From: Thermoleophilaceae bacterium
Lineage (GTDB): Bacteria; Actinomycetota; Thermoleophilia; Solirubrobacterales; JACPNS01
DNA: 12,570 nucleotides
Direction of reading: 5' to 3'
Assembly: GCA_016463365.1 (NCBI GenBank)
Contig: JAEMRJ010000063.1
Location: forward strand, 1 to 12,570
Shown piece by piece: positions 6,428 through 12,570 of this stretch. The notes below the pieces were generated by a model. That model ran no database searches. It saw only the letters and a list, made by a program, of their open reading frames with translations, and was not told where the DNA came from. The position numbers and the translations under genes are program-made. How positions within the stretch are numbered: the stretch's first letter is position 1; every line of letters begins with the position of its first letter.

Positions 6428-7367
6428 ATTTGCTCGCGACCGGCGAGAACTTGTAAGTGCCCCTGATCGAATCGGTGATGTAGGTCAGCTTGATCTTGCG
6501 TCCCTTGACGCTCGCGTAGCCGACGAACTTCTTGTTCCTGGTGACCTTTGCAATGACGGTCCTCCTGGTCTTGAAGACGGACTTCTTGACCACGAACGAC
6601 TTGGTCGAGGCGTCCTTTCCGTCCTTGCCCGAAGGACCCGTCGGCCCTTGCTGACCGGTGGCACCACTGTCGCCCTTTGGCCCGGTCAACGGCGCGCAGA
6701 AGAATTGAGAAAGCGAGAAGCTGCCGAAGGTGTTCGGCGTGCGATCAGGACCGGCGCCGACGGCGTAGCCCTGGGCGCCTGACGGGAACGCCGAGCCGGC
6801 AGTGGCCAGCGACGGGATGATGTTGCCAAGCGTGTAGGTCTGATCGGCAGGGTTGAAGCTGCACGACGAGCTGGAGAGATCGAGATTGAACAGCGGCGCA
6901 GCGGCGCTGTAGGTGGTCGTGCCGTCGCCGTTCTTGCCGCTCGCGTAAAGCTGGGCGGTGCCGTCACCGTTGAACGTGATCGACGGATTCTCGACCGTGA
7001 TGTCGAACATGTGCGCTGCGCTCTGGAACTCGACGGTCCCCGAGAACTGGAGCGTCCCCGTGAGATTGGTCGGGTTGACCGTTCCGGAACTGAAGGCGTA
7101 GCCGAACGTGTAGTCGCCGGTTGCGCTCGTCGGTCCGACCGGAGAGGTCGGGCCGGTACCGGTGGCCGTGCCGTTGGCGCCGGCGTACGGGGTGCCATCG
7201 GTGACGTAGCCGAGCCAGGTCCGCTGGCTGCCGCTCCAGACCTTCGTCTGCGTCCAGTTCAGGACCGTGGAGGCCTGCGCGGCGCCGGTTGCGAACGCGA
7301 AGATGAGAACTGTGCTTACGGCGAGAACGACTTGACGTGCGCGCGCGCGGATCTTGGAGCTTGGCAT
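6399..7367 (-). CDS. Secreted HtaA-domain protein with collagen-like segment
   Basis: A 322-residue secreted protein. Signal peptide at 1-32 (KIRARARQ, hydrophobic core, cleavage near AQAS). HtaA domain about 37-220: LNWTQTKVWSGSQRTWLGYV, then YTFGYAFSSGTVNPTNLTG, LQFSGTVEFQSAAHMFDITV, ENPSITFNGDGTAQLYASG. It keeps a His (119) and a Tyr (54) at places resembling the conserved heme-binding positions. Residues 229-252 are eight Gly-X-Y triplets, collagen-like, followed by a basic beta-rich C-terminal domain (253-322). Two cysteines (169, 224). The ATG at 7365-7367 is chosen over an in-frame ATG at 7481 because AAAGGA lies 10 nt upstream and a good signal peptide follows. Divergent from the HugZ-like gene, sharing an iron-box-like site. 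Likely a surface heme collector; the collagen-like stretch may act as a stalk or trimer segment (inference). Confidence 0.82.
   Translation of the reverse strand: MPSSKIRARARQVVLAVSTVLIFAFATGAAQASTVLNWTQTKVWSGSQRTWLGYVTDGTPYAGANGTATGTGPTSPVGPTSATGDYTFGYAFSSGTVNPTNLTGTLQFSGTVEFQSAAHMFDITVENPSITFNGDGTAQLYASGKNGDGTTTYSAAAPLFNLDLSSSSCSFNPADQTYTLGNIIPSLATAGSAFPSGAQGYAVGAGPDRTPNTFGSFSLSQFFCAPLTGPKGDSGATGQQGPTGPSGKDGKDASTKSFVVKKSVFKTRRTVIAKVTRNKKFVGYASVKGRKIKLTYITDSIRGTYKFSPVASKFKPVLVKLG
6612..6683 (-). repeat. Collagen-like Gly-X-Y coding repeat
   Basis: Eight uninterrupted Gly-X-Y triplets (GPK GDS GAT GQQ GPT GPS GKD GKD), residues 229-252 of the secreted HtaA protein. The Lys-Gly-Asp pairing is typical of bacterial collagen-like proteins. 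It links the HtaA domain to the C-terminal domain. Confidence 0.85.
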
Positions 7368-7476
7368 CGGGGGAGTGTCCTTTCCTTGCTTTGTCGGGAG
7401 TTTCAGCTGCTGCCGTCGGGGTTCGGCGAGGATCTGGCGAAACGGGGCAAGGAGACGCACTGCGCCAGAGCGCCTA

Positions 7477-7482
7477 ATCATA
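7477..7482 (-). promoter_or_regulatory. Candidate -10 hexamer for the minus-strand HtaA gene
   Basis: On the minus strand this reads TATGAT, five of six bases of the -10 consensus. It gives a start near 7470 and a leader of about 100 nt before the ATG at 7367. The iron-box-like site at 7502-7515 would then lie across the -35 region. No good -35 hexamer is seen, as expected if an activator or extended contacts help, or if the call is wrong. Confidence 0.4.
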
Positions 7483-7501
7483 GTCCAGAACTAGGGATTT
7501 C

Positions 7502-7515
7502 TTAGGTGGCCCTAA
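7502..7515. promoter_or_regulatory. Iron-box-like operator (DtxR/IdeR-type), site 2
   Basis: TTAGGTGGCCCTAA has the same interrupted palindrome, TTAGG-N4-CCTAA, as the site at 1370-1383, with only the four centre bases differing in part. It lies between the divergent HtaA-collagen gene and the HugZ-like gene, overlapping the expected -35 regions of both. The 14-bp match is weaker than site 1 against the full DtxR/IdeR box. The recurrence in exactly the two promoter regions of the island supports a shared iron-responsive repressor. Confidence 0.6.
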
Positions 7516-7523
7516 TTCCGTTG

Positions 7524-7529
7524 TAATCT
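7524..7529 (+). promoter_or_regulatory. Candidate -10 hexamer for the HugZ-like gene
   Basis: TAATCT fits the TANNNT pattern and would start transcription around 7536, only about 5 nt before the ATG at 7541. No Shine-Dalgarno precedes the ATG, so a leaderless or near-leaderless mRNA, common in Actinobacteria, is plausible. Confidence 0.35.
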
Positions 7530-7540
7530 CCTGCGCTCAT

Positions 7541-8401
7541 ATGAGCGAGAACCAGCAGACTTTTCTTCCGCGTGAGCCCGGCGCCCATCAGGTCCCCGAG
7601 AATTCTCCGGCCAACGACTACCCGATGCCGATCGAGCCGCTCGTGCAGATCGAACAGCCGCCCACGGCCACCGCAGCCGAACAGGCGCGCACGATTCTCG
7701 CCAACGAGTCTGTCGCGACGCTCGCGACTCTGACCGAGGACGGCTCGCCCTGGGCATCGGTCGTTCAGTACGCCGTGACCGCCGACGGCACGCCGGTCCT
7801 CAGTCTTTCCACACTTGCTCTGCACGGGCGCAACCTTGCTGCCGATCGCCGCGCGAGCCTCGCGGTCGCAGGTCCCGTGCCTGCGGGCCATGACCCCGGC
7901 GACAGCGGCCGCGTTTCGGTCGCAGGGGTCGTCGAGGTTCCCGAAGGCGACGAGCGCGCAGCGGCAGAACGCGCCTACTTCGACGCTGTGCCGGCATCGG
8001 AGATCTACACAGCGTTCGGCGACTTCACGCTCTACGTGCTCCGCCTGCGCACGGTTCGCTGGGTCGGCGGGTTCGGCAGGATGGCTTCATCGAGTCCGTC
8101 GGTGTACCACGAGGCAGAGGTCGACCCGACGGCCGGGGGCGCCGACCACGCGGTCCGTCACATGAACGAGGACCACGCCGATTCGCTCCTGCAGATGGCT
8201 CACGCCTTCACCGGTCAGACCGATGCGACCAGCGCGACGGCGCTGCGCGCAGATCGCTACGGAATGGACCTGGGTCTTGAGACCCCGCGCGGCAAGACGC
8301 CCGCCCGCGTCGCGTTCGCGGAGCCGGTGGCCGAGTCAGACGGATTGCGCGCTGCGGTCGTTGAGCTGGCCGGACGCGCTCGCACGACGCTCGGCGGGTA
8401 G
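7541..8401 (+). CDS. HugZ/HutZ-like heme-degradation protein (split barrel + DUF2470)
   Basis: A 286-residue cytoplasmic protein with no signal peptide. Residues about 1-45 are a polar, Pro-rich extension. Residues about 45-180 form a pyridoxamine-phosphate-oxidase-like split barrel (ESVATLATLTEDGSPWASVV, LSLSTLALHGRNLAADRRAS, LRTVRWVGGFGRM). Residues about 200-280 form a DUF2470 domain with the HMNEDHADSL motif (207-216). This two-domain layout is that of HugZ/HutZ proteins, which bind heme and, with a reductant, open the ring to free iron; a flavin/F420-type oxidoreductase role is the main alternative. The context of heme importer, HtaA proteins and a shared iron-box-like operator favours heme degradation. 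It stands alone on the plus strand; its 3' end faces the CoA-transferase gene with a 12-bp gap. Confidence 0.82.
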   Translation: MSENQQTFLPREPGAHQVPENSPANDYPMPIEPLVQIEQPPTATAAEQARTILANESVATLATLTEDGSPWASVVQYAVTADGTPVLSLSTLALHGRNLAADRRASLAVAGPVPAGHDPGDSGRVSVAGVVEVPEGDERAAAERAYFDAVPASEIYTAFGDFTLYVLRLRTVRWVGGFGRMASSSPSVYHEAEVDPTAGGADHAVRHMNEDHADSLLQMAHAFTGQTDATSATALRADRYGMDLGLETPRGKTPARVAFAEPVAESDGLRAAVVELAGRARTTLGG

Positions 8402-8413
8402 CGCTCGCGTCGC

Positions 8414-9703
8414 TCAGGCGATCGCGGCAGCCGCCGACACGAGACCGTCGCGAAAATCCGGGTGCGAAATCGAGGCCAGCGCGCGAGCGCGTTCGGCGAC
8501 GGTCATCGTCGCCAGGTCGACAGATCCGTGCTCAGTCACGACGATGTCGAGCTGATGGCGCGGGGTCGTTACGACCGTGCCTGCGGGCAGCGCTGGCAGG
8601 ATGCGCGAGATGCGCGCGGCTCCGTCGCCTGCCGCCGAGGCAAAGCACAGCAGCGAAGTACCGCCTTCGACGTAGGCCGGGCCAGAAACGAAGTCCTCTC
8701 CGCCACCCACGCCGCTGAACTGCTTGCCGCCGAGCGTGTCGGCGACGACCTGTCCGTAGAGATCGACTGCCAGCGCTCCGTTCACCGTCACCATGTTCCG
8801 GTTCTGATCCATGATCAGCGGGTCGTTGACCTGATCGACGGGCAGGAACGCGACCTCGTCGTTCTCGTGCAGCCAGTCGTAGAGCTCGCGGCTGCCGAGC
8901 GCGAAGGTGCAGACGGAGGTGCCGTCGTGGAGACCCTTCCGGTTCGTGATCTTCCCTGCCTGGTGCAGCTTCATCAGGCCGTCGTTGAACATCTCGGTGT
9001 GGATCCCGTAGTCACCGCCGCTGCCGGCGGCAAGCATCGAGGAGATCGCTTCGGGTACGGCACCGATGCCGGTCTGTAGCGTCGATCCGTCGGCGATGTG
9101 CTTGATCGCATTTGCTGCGATCGCTTCGGCGACGTCACCGATCTCCTTGGGCGGGACTGCGGTCGGAGCGAGCTCGCCGCGCACGAGCACGTCGATCTCG
9201 TCCACGTGCAGGGCGTGGCGGTGCTCGCCGAGGCCTCCGATCCGCGGGAAGCCCTCGTTCACTTCGACTATCAGGAGCCTGTCCGGGTCCGCGCCGGCAG
9301 CGCGCAGTTGCGGGATCGTGCCACCTGCATGGAGCGAGAGGCTGCACCAGCCGTCGGCATCGGGAGGCGCGGCTGCCGTGACCATCACGCGCGGCTTGAT
9401 CTGCGCGAGCAGCGGCCCGAAGCGCCTGAAGTCCGCCGGCACGTATTCGACGTTGCCGTCGACGCTCGCGACGTAGCGCTCGATCGGTCCGAAGAATCCA
9501 CAGCGGTAACGCACACCCTTGCGGTTGAAGAGCTCGGTGCCGGTCGTGATCAGCGCGCCGTCGACGGTCAGGTCTTCCCAGTCATCGCGCTGTCCGAGCG
9601 CGATCATCAGCGACGGCGGCCAGGCCGGGCCAAGGCCGCTCGCGAGCTGATCGGTCGAACTGATAAGCGCAGCCGCGTCGGCTGCAGAAAGCTCGCGGGG
9701 CAT
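8414..9703 (-). CDS. Acetyl-CoA hydrolase / 4-hydroxybutyrate CoA-transferase family enzyme
   Basis: A 429-residue cytoplasmic enzyme that moves CoA between acyl groups, typically acetyl-CoA and a short-chain carboxylate such as 4-hydroxybutyrate, or hydrolyses acetyl-CoA. Seen: the family's TLQTGIGAVPEAI (208-220), the catalytic glutamate region GIHTEMFNDG with Glu237, and the C-terminal glycine-rich loop SGVGGGEDF (330-338). Length is normal for the family (about 430 residues). Its ATG overlaps the recR stop by one base (TGATG), so it is coupled to the dnaX-ybaB-recR operon, an association with no obvious functional logic. The exact acyl substrate cannot be read from sequence. No part appears broken. 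Confidence 0.9.
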   Translation of the reverse strand: MPRELSAADAAALISSTDQLASGLGPAWPPSLMIALGQRDDWEDLTVDGALITTGTELFNRKGVRYRCGFFGPIERYVASVDGNVEYVPADFRRFGPLLAQIKPRVMVTAAAPPDADGWCSLSLHAGGTIPQLRAAGADPDRLLIVEVNEGFPRIGGLGEHRHALHVDEIDVLVRGELAPTAVPPKEIGDVAEAIAANAIKHIADGSTLQTGIGAVPEAISSMLAAGSGGDYGIHTEMFNDGLMKLHQAGKITNRKGLHDGTSVCTFALGSRELYDWLHENDEVAFLPVDQVNDPLIMDQNRNMVTVNGALAVDLYGQVVADTLGGKQFSGVGGGEDFVSGPAYVEGGTSLLCFASAAGDGAARISRILPALPAGTVVTTPRHQLDIVVTEHGSVDLATMTVAERARALASISHPDFRDGLVSAAAAIA

Positions 9704-10311
9704 CAGGTGACCGAGCGCCTGCCCAGCAATGCGCGGCCCAGGGTGACTTCGTCGGTGTACTCGAGGTCCGCGCCGACGGGGAGACCGCTTGCCAGGCGCG
9801 TCACGGTCAGCTCCGGCCTGCGCTTGCGCAGCGCGTCGCCGAGGTAGAGGGCAGTTGCCTCGCCGGTCGTGGTCGGGTTGGTCGCGAGCAGAATCTCCTG
9901 GACGGCAGGGTCGTCCGCGCGGGCCATCAGCTCGGCGATCTTCAGGTCTTCAGGCTCGATCCCGTCAATCGGCGAGAGCGCCCCGCCCAGCACGTGGTAC
10001 CTGCCGTGGTACTCGTTTGTCCGCTCGACCGGAATGATGTCGCCCGGTTCCTCGACCACGCAGATCAGGCTCTTGTCACGACGCTCGTCCTGGCAGATTT
10101 TGCAGATCGGCTGATCGGTCAGGTTGAAGCAGACCTCGCAGAAGCCGATCTTCTCCTTGACCTCGCGGATTGCGTCGGCCAGTGCCAGCCCTTCGGCTTC
10201 GTCGATGCGCAGGATGTGAAAAGCAAGACGCTGCGCCGTGCGACGACCGATCCCCGGGAGCTTGGACAGCTCGGTGATGAGGTTTTCGACGGGCGGCGAG
10301 AACATCGACAT
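9703..10311 (-). CDS. recR: Recombination mediator protein RecR
   Basis: RecR works with RecO (and RecF) to load RecA on single-stranded DNA at gaps during repair. The 202-residue protein has the normal layout: N-terminal SPPVENLITELSKLPGIGRR with the helix-hairpin-helix (about 10-30), a Cys4 zinc site FCEVC...CKIC (Cys58, 61, 70, 73), a Toprim domain from about residue 82 (ICVVEEPGDIIPVERTNEYHG, then ATNPTTTGEATALYL), and the C-terminal SGLPVGADLEYTDEVTLGRAL motif. Start: ATG at 10309-10311, with a second ATG two codons later (10303-10305) equally possible; neither has a Shine-Dalgarno site. The open frame continues upstream to 10533, but that extension overlaps ybaB and has no RecR homology. 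Gap to ybaB is 181 bp and holds three inverted repeats. Confidence 0.97.
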   Translation of the reverse strand: MSMFSPPVENLITELSKLPGIGRRTAQRLAFHILRIDEAEGLALADAIREVKEKIGFCEVCFNLTDQPICKICQDERRDKSLICVVEEPGDIIPVERTNEYHGRYHVLGGALSPIDGIEPEDLKIAELMARADDPAVQEILLATNPTTTGEATALYLGDALRKRRPELTVTRLASGLPVGADLEYTDEVTLGRALLGRRSVT

Positions 10312-10324
10312 TATTTGAGAATTG

Positions 10325-10342
10325 TGACCGCAGGGGCGGTCA
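10325..10342. repeat. Inverted repeat just upstream of recR
   Basis: TGACCGC-AGGG-GCGGTCA is a perfect 7-bp stem with a 4-nt loop, ending 13 nt before the recR ATG in the minus-strand mRNA. It could hide or shape the ribosome entry site. A role as a protein-binding site is equally possible. Confidence 0.4.
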
Positions 10343-10364
10343 GGCTGTCCGGCCGCGAGATATC

Positions 10365-10381
10365 GCTCTTCGCCGAAGAGC
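10365..10381. repeat. Inverted repeat in the ybaB-recR gap
   Basis: GCTCTTC-GCC-GAAGAGC is a perfect 7-bp stem with a 3-nt loop, the middle one of three inverted repeats between ybaB and recR. It has no T-run on either strand. Confidence 0.4.
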
Positions 10382-10432
10382 ATTGCTCCGGTGAAAGCAC
10401 GCTGTTTGCGCGAAAGTTTGTGCCAGAAATTG

Positions 10433-10463
10433 CACTGCCTTGGCACCTGGTGCCAAGGCAGTG
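10433..10463. terminator. Perfect 31-bp palindrome, possible attenuator or terminator
   Basis: Two perfect 15-bp arms (CACTGCCTTGGCACC and its reverse complement) flank a single T. In minus-strand RNA this folds into a very stable hairpin 30 nt after the ybaB stop codon. The bases after it (CAATTTCTGG) hold only a weak U-run, so termination would be partial at best, and a role as operator or RNA-processing site is possible. It separates dnaX-ybaB from recR within an otherwise same-strand gene row. Confidence 0.5.
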
Positions 10464-10492
10464 TGTGAATCGCTACAAGCGTGGGGCCGAAG

Positions 10493-10810
10493 CTACATGC
10501 CCGGCAGACCGAGGCCGCCGGCGATACCGCCAAGGCGCTGCTCGGCGAGTGCCTGCGATGAACGGATTGCTTCGTTCGTCGCGGCGAGGATCATGTCCTG
10601 GAGGATCTCGACATCCTCCGGGTCAACTGCCTGCGGGTCGATCTTCACTTCTGTGATCTGCTGATCGCCGGTCACCCTGACGGTGACCATTCCGCCGCCG
10701 GCCGAGGCCTCGACGATCTCGGTCTTTAGCTTCTCCTGCTCCACGGCCATCTGGGTCTGGGCCTGCTGGAGCTGCTTCATCATCTTGTTGAGGTTCGGCT
10801 GTTGCGCCAT
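10493..10810 (-). CDS. ybaB: YbaB/EbfC-family nucleoid-associated protein
   Basis: A 105-residue DNA-binding protein, a dimer in its relatives, that coats DNA and is almost always encoded between dnaX and recR. The N-terminal helix MKQLQQAQTQMAVEQEKLKT (11-30) is the coiled tweezer arm. It is followed by the conserved VEASAGGGMVTVRVTGDQQI core and DPEDVEILQDMILAATNEAI, then a Gly/Leu-rich tail. The ATG at 10808-10810 is chosen because AAAGGAG lies 6 nt upstream; the frame stays open to 10861, but that part overlaps dnaX and lacks homology. It starts 16 bp after the dnaX stop. Confidence 0.95.
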   Translation of the reverse strand: MAQQPNLNKMMKQLQQAQTQMAVEQEKLKTEIVEASAGGGMVTVRVTGDQQITEVKIDPQAVDPEDVEILQDMILAATNEAIRSSQALAEQRLGGIAGGLGLPGM

Positions 10811-10816
10811 CGGGCG

Positions 10817-10823
10817 CTCCTTT
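10817..10823 (-). promoter_or_regulatory. Strong ribosome-binding site for ybaB
   Basis: AAAGGAG on the minus strand, 6 nt before the ATG at 10810. It fixes the ybaB start within a longer open frame and is one of the few strong Shine-Dalgarno sites in the window. Confidence 0.75.
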
Positions 10824-10826
10824 CGG

Positions 10827-12570
10827 TTATTCAGCTGTGCGTGCCACTTCGGTGGCATCAAATTCTTGTTTGAGTTTCTCGACCAGCTCGTCGCGGTCGA
10901 TCCCGTTGGCCGCCGTTTCGGCGAGCGTCGGGTTGAATGCTGCGTCGGGGATCTGCTCGGTCTGCAGGCTGAAGCGGAAGCCGGTTGCCTTGGTCAGATG
11001 GACCAGGATCATCTCGCGCTTGTCGGACTGTTCGGCGTTCTTGCGGTAGAAACTTGCCGACTGCGGGAAGCCGAGGATCAGGGTGCGGCCCTCGATGCGC
11101 AGGGGCTTTGAGTTCTCGAGCACTGCGGCGAGGCTCGGGCTTTCTTCGAGCAGGGTGCCGACGGCCTTGACCCAGGCGGTTTCGACGACTTCGATGGTCG
11201 GCGTCTCGCTTGCCGGCTCGGGGACGGCTGCAATCGGCGCGGGCTCTGGCTCAGGCTCTGACGTGGCAACCGGCTCTGGCTCGGTTTCTGGTTCTGGCTC
11301 TGGTCCGGGGTCGGCATCGAGGATCGGGTCTGGCTCTTGCTCCGGCTCGGGCTCTGGCTCTGGCTCTGGAGCGGCGACGCTCGCAGGGACCGGCGCCGGA
11401 GCAGGCGGTGCTGACACACTCGCAGTTCCCGCCGGCCGGGACTCAAGCGCCTCGATCCGCGCAATCAGGGCCCCCGGGTCAGAGTCATCCTCCGGCCGCG
11501 CAGCCTTGAACAGCGCCAGCTCCAGCAGCAGGCGCGGCTCGCCGCCGCCGCGCGCCGACTGGATCATTCCGGACAAGAGATCAAGCGTCTGAGCTGTGCG
11601 CTCGGGCGTGAAGACCTGCGCCTGCTCGACCAGCCGCGCCGACTGTTCAGCGGTCAGGCCGACTGCGGGCGGGGCCTCGCCAAGCGTGCGGGCAACCAGA
11701 AGATTGCGCACGTGCGCGGCGAGGTCGCGCGCGAAGGAGGTCATGTCGCGGCCGCTGTCGGCGAGCTCGCCGACAGCAAGCAGTACTCCGCGCCGGTCGC
11801 CGGCGGCAACTGCGGCGGCGGTCGTGAGCAACAACTCGAAGTCGGCGACGCCCAGGACAGCCTGCACATCCTCGGCCTTGACGTTGGTACCGCTGTAGGT
11901 CACCAACTGTTCGAGCGTGCCGAGCGCGTCGCGGAAGGATCCGGTGGCCGAGCGCGCGATCATCGCGATGGCGTCGTCGCCGATCTCGATCGATTCGGCG
12001 TCAGCGGCGCGGCGCACGGCCTGCGAGAGCTGCTCGACGGTCGGTCGGCGGAAGTCAAAGCGGTGGCAGCGGTCGGCGACGGTCGGGAGGACCTTGTTGG
12101 CCTCGGTGGTCGCCAGGACAAAGACCGTGTTGGGCGGCGGCTCCTCCAGAGTCTTCAGGAAGGCGTTCCAACCCTGCGTGGTGATCATGTGCGCCTCGTC
12201 GAGGATGTAGACCTTCCATCCTCCGGTCGTGGGCGCAAGCGCAACCGAGTCGATCAGTTCGCGAATGTCGTCGACGCCGTTGTGCGAGGCCGCGTCCATC
12301 TCGACGACATCCATCGAGCTGCCGTTGGCGATCGCCTGGACTGCCGGATCGTCGGCGCTGAATGTGCTTGAAGCGCCACCCGAGGCGTTCAGGGCAGAGG
12401 CGAGGATCTTCGCCATGCTGGTCTTGCCGGTGCCGCGCGAGCCGACAAACAGGTAGGCGTGGTGCACGTTTCCCTGGTCGACGGCGTTCTTGAGCGTGCG
12501 CACGACATGCTCCTGCCCGATCACGTCGTCAAACGTGCGCGGGCGGTGCCTTCTGTATAGAGACGCAGCG
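10827..12570 (-). CDS. dnaX: DNA polymerase III gamma/tau subunit (5' end outside window)
   Basis: DnaX is the AAA+ clamp-loader motor that places the sliding clamp on DNA and, as tau, tethers polymerase cores. 580 residues are visible; the frame stays open to the window edge, where [19 protein letters not shown] is the near-N-terminal family sequence, so only a few residues are missing. In visible-residue numbering: Walker A GSRGTGKT (43-50), Walker [10 protein letters not shown] (120-128), sensor 1 LATTE, and the arginine-finger motif as DRCHRFDF (usually SRC). A Glu-Pro-rich linker of about 80 residues leads to an actinobacterial-type C-terminal domain ([19 protein letters not shown]...). 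Odd: the zinc-module cysteines after Walker A are all gone ([20 protein letters not shown]). No A-run slippery site was found, so gamma by frameshift is not expected. Followed by ybaB. Confidence 0.97.
   Translation of the reverse strand, partial: AASLYRRHRPRTFDDVIGQEHVVRTLKNAVDQGNVHHAYLFVGSRGTGKTSMAKILASALNASGGASSTFSADDPAVQAIANGSSMDVVEMDAASHNGVDDIRELIDSVALAPTTGGWKVYILDEAHMITTQGWNAFLKTLEEPPPNTVFVLATTEANKVLPTVADRCHRFDFRRPTVEQLSQAVRRAADAESIEIGDDAIAMIARSATGSFRDALGTLEQLVTYSGTNVKAEDVQAVLGVADFELLLTTAAAVAAGDRRGVLLAVGELADSGRDMTSFARDLAAHVRNLLVARTLGEAPPAVGLTAEQSARLVEQAQVFTPERTAQTLDLLSGMIQSARGGGEPRLLLELALFKAARPEDDSDPGALIARIEALESRPAGTASVSAPPAPAPVPASVAAPEPEPEPEPEQEPDPILDADPGPEPEPETEPEPVATSEPEPEPAPIAAVPEPASETPTIEVVETAWVKAVGTLLEESPSLAAVLENSKPLRIEGRTLILGFPQSASFYRKNAEQSDKREMILVHLTKATGFRFSLQTEQIPDAAFNPTLAETAANGIDRDELVEKLKQEFDATEVARTAE
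11241..11370 (-). repeat. Glu-Pro repeat linker inside dnaX
   Basis: Imperfect six-base repeats (GGCTCT/GGCTCA/GGCTCG on the plus strand) encode [14 protein letters not shown] stretches on the minus strand, broken by short variant pieces such as DPILDADPG. This is the flexible linker between the clamp-loader core and the C-terminal domain. Such simple repeats vary in length between strains. The plus-strand reading (Gly-Ser repeats) is a shadow. Confidence 0.8.

Noticed and set aside
7368..7481. Earlier ATG start for the minus-strand HtaA-collagen gene at 7481
   Set aside because: It would place 38 residues before the signal peptide, would start upstream of the mRNA start predicted from the TATGAT -10, and the inner ATG has AAAGGA 10 nt upstream.
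8462..9847. Long plus-strand frames opposite the CoA-transferase and recR genes
   Set aside because: Arg/Ala-rich shadows with no domain pattern; the minus-strand proteins are unmistakable family members.
10312..10533. In-frame upstream extension of recR to 10533
   Set aside because: It overlaps the ybaB 3' end, has no resemblance to RecR, and known RecR proteins begin near SPPVENLI. The open frame is a product of high GC.
11083..11592. Plus-strand frame encoding long Gly-Ser repeats
   Set aside because: It is the antisense of the Glu-Pro linker of dnaX. The minus-strand frame has clear DnaX homology on both sides.
10827..12570. Programmed frameshift in dnaX to make gamma
   Set aside because: No A6G-type slippery run was found in the gene, and the frame is intact through the C-terminal domain.
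1..12570. Mobile element, CRISPR array, tRNA or rRNA
   Set aside because: No transposase, integrase, repeat-spacer array, tRNA-like cloverleaf or rRNA sequence was recognised on either strand.

Overview
The window is high-GC bacterial DNA with dense genes, short or overlapping junctions, GTG/TTG starts and few strong Shine-Dalgarno sites. Gene content suggests an actinobacterium. HtaA-type heme-binding domains are known mainly from Actinobacteria, the DnaX tail is actinobacterial in style, and dnaX-ybaB-recR with aspartokinase nearby is a common actinobacterial chromosomal order. The all-beta 'GLxFxxGKxxxxLxxLxVxL'-like module in the secreted proteins makes me think of Thermoleophilia/Solirubrobacterales. 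That placement is inference.

Layout, left to right. (1) On the minus strand, reading leftwards from a divergent promoter at about 1309-1396: an ExbB/TolQ/MotA-type channel protein, a DUF2149 protein overlapping it by 4 bp, and the start of aspartokinase (lysC), cut by the window edge. (2) On the plus strand from the same divergent promoter: a tight five-gene operon (1397-6427) with a periplasmic-type binding protein, FecCD permease, ABC ATPase, a secreted HtaA-domain protein and a membrane-anchored PKD-domain surface protein. (3) Convergent to that operon, and overlapping its 3' end by 29 bp, a second secreted HtaA protein with a short collagen-like Gly-X-Y stretch (minus strand). (4) Divergent from it, a HugZ/HutZ-type heme-degradation candidate (split-barrel plus DUF2470). 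(5) On the minus strand to the right edge: dnaX (5' end outside the window), ybaB, recR and an acetyl-CoA hydrolase/4-hydroxybutyrate CoA-transferase family enzyme.

Regions 1-4 read as one heme-iron acquisition island: surface capture (two HtaA proteins, PKD protein), membrane import (HmuTUV-like ABC transporter) and cytoplasmic iron release (HugZ-like). Both divergent promoters of the island carry the same interrupted palindrome, TTAGG-N4-CCTAA, which closely resembles part of the DtxR/IdeR iron box. The most unusual part is the ExbB-like/DUF2149 pair transcribed from the importer's own promoter. DUF2149 has one N-terminal membrane helix with an Asp where ExbD/TolR/MotB carry their proton-binding Asp. 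The pair therefore looks like a proton-driven motor attached to a heme-uptake locus in what is probably a monoderm lineage with no TonB-dependent receptor in view. The island sits between recR and lysC, which are usually close together in actinobacteria.

No tRNA, rRNA, insertion sequence, integrase or CRISPR array was seen. No stretch over 300 bp lacks a gene. The largest gaps are 7368-7540 (divergent promoter) and 10312-10492 (three perfect inverted repeats).
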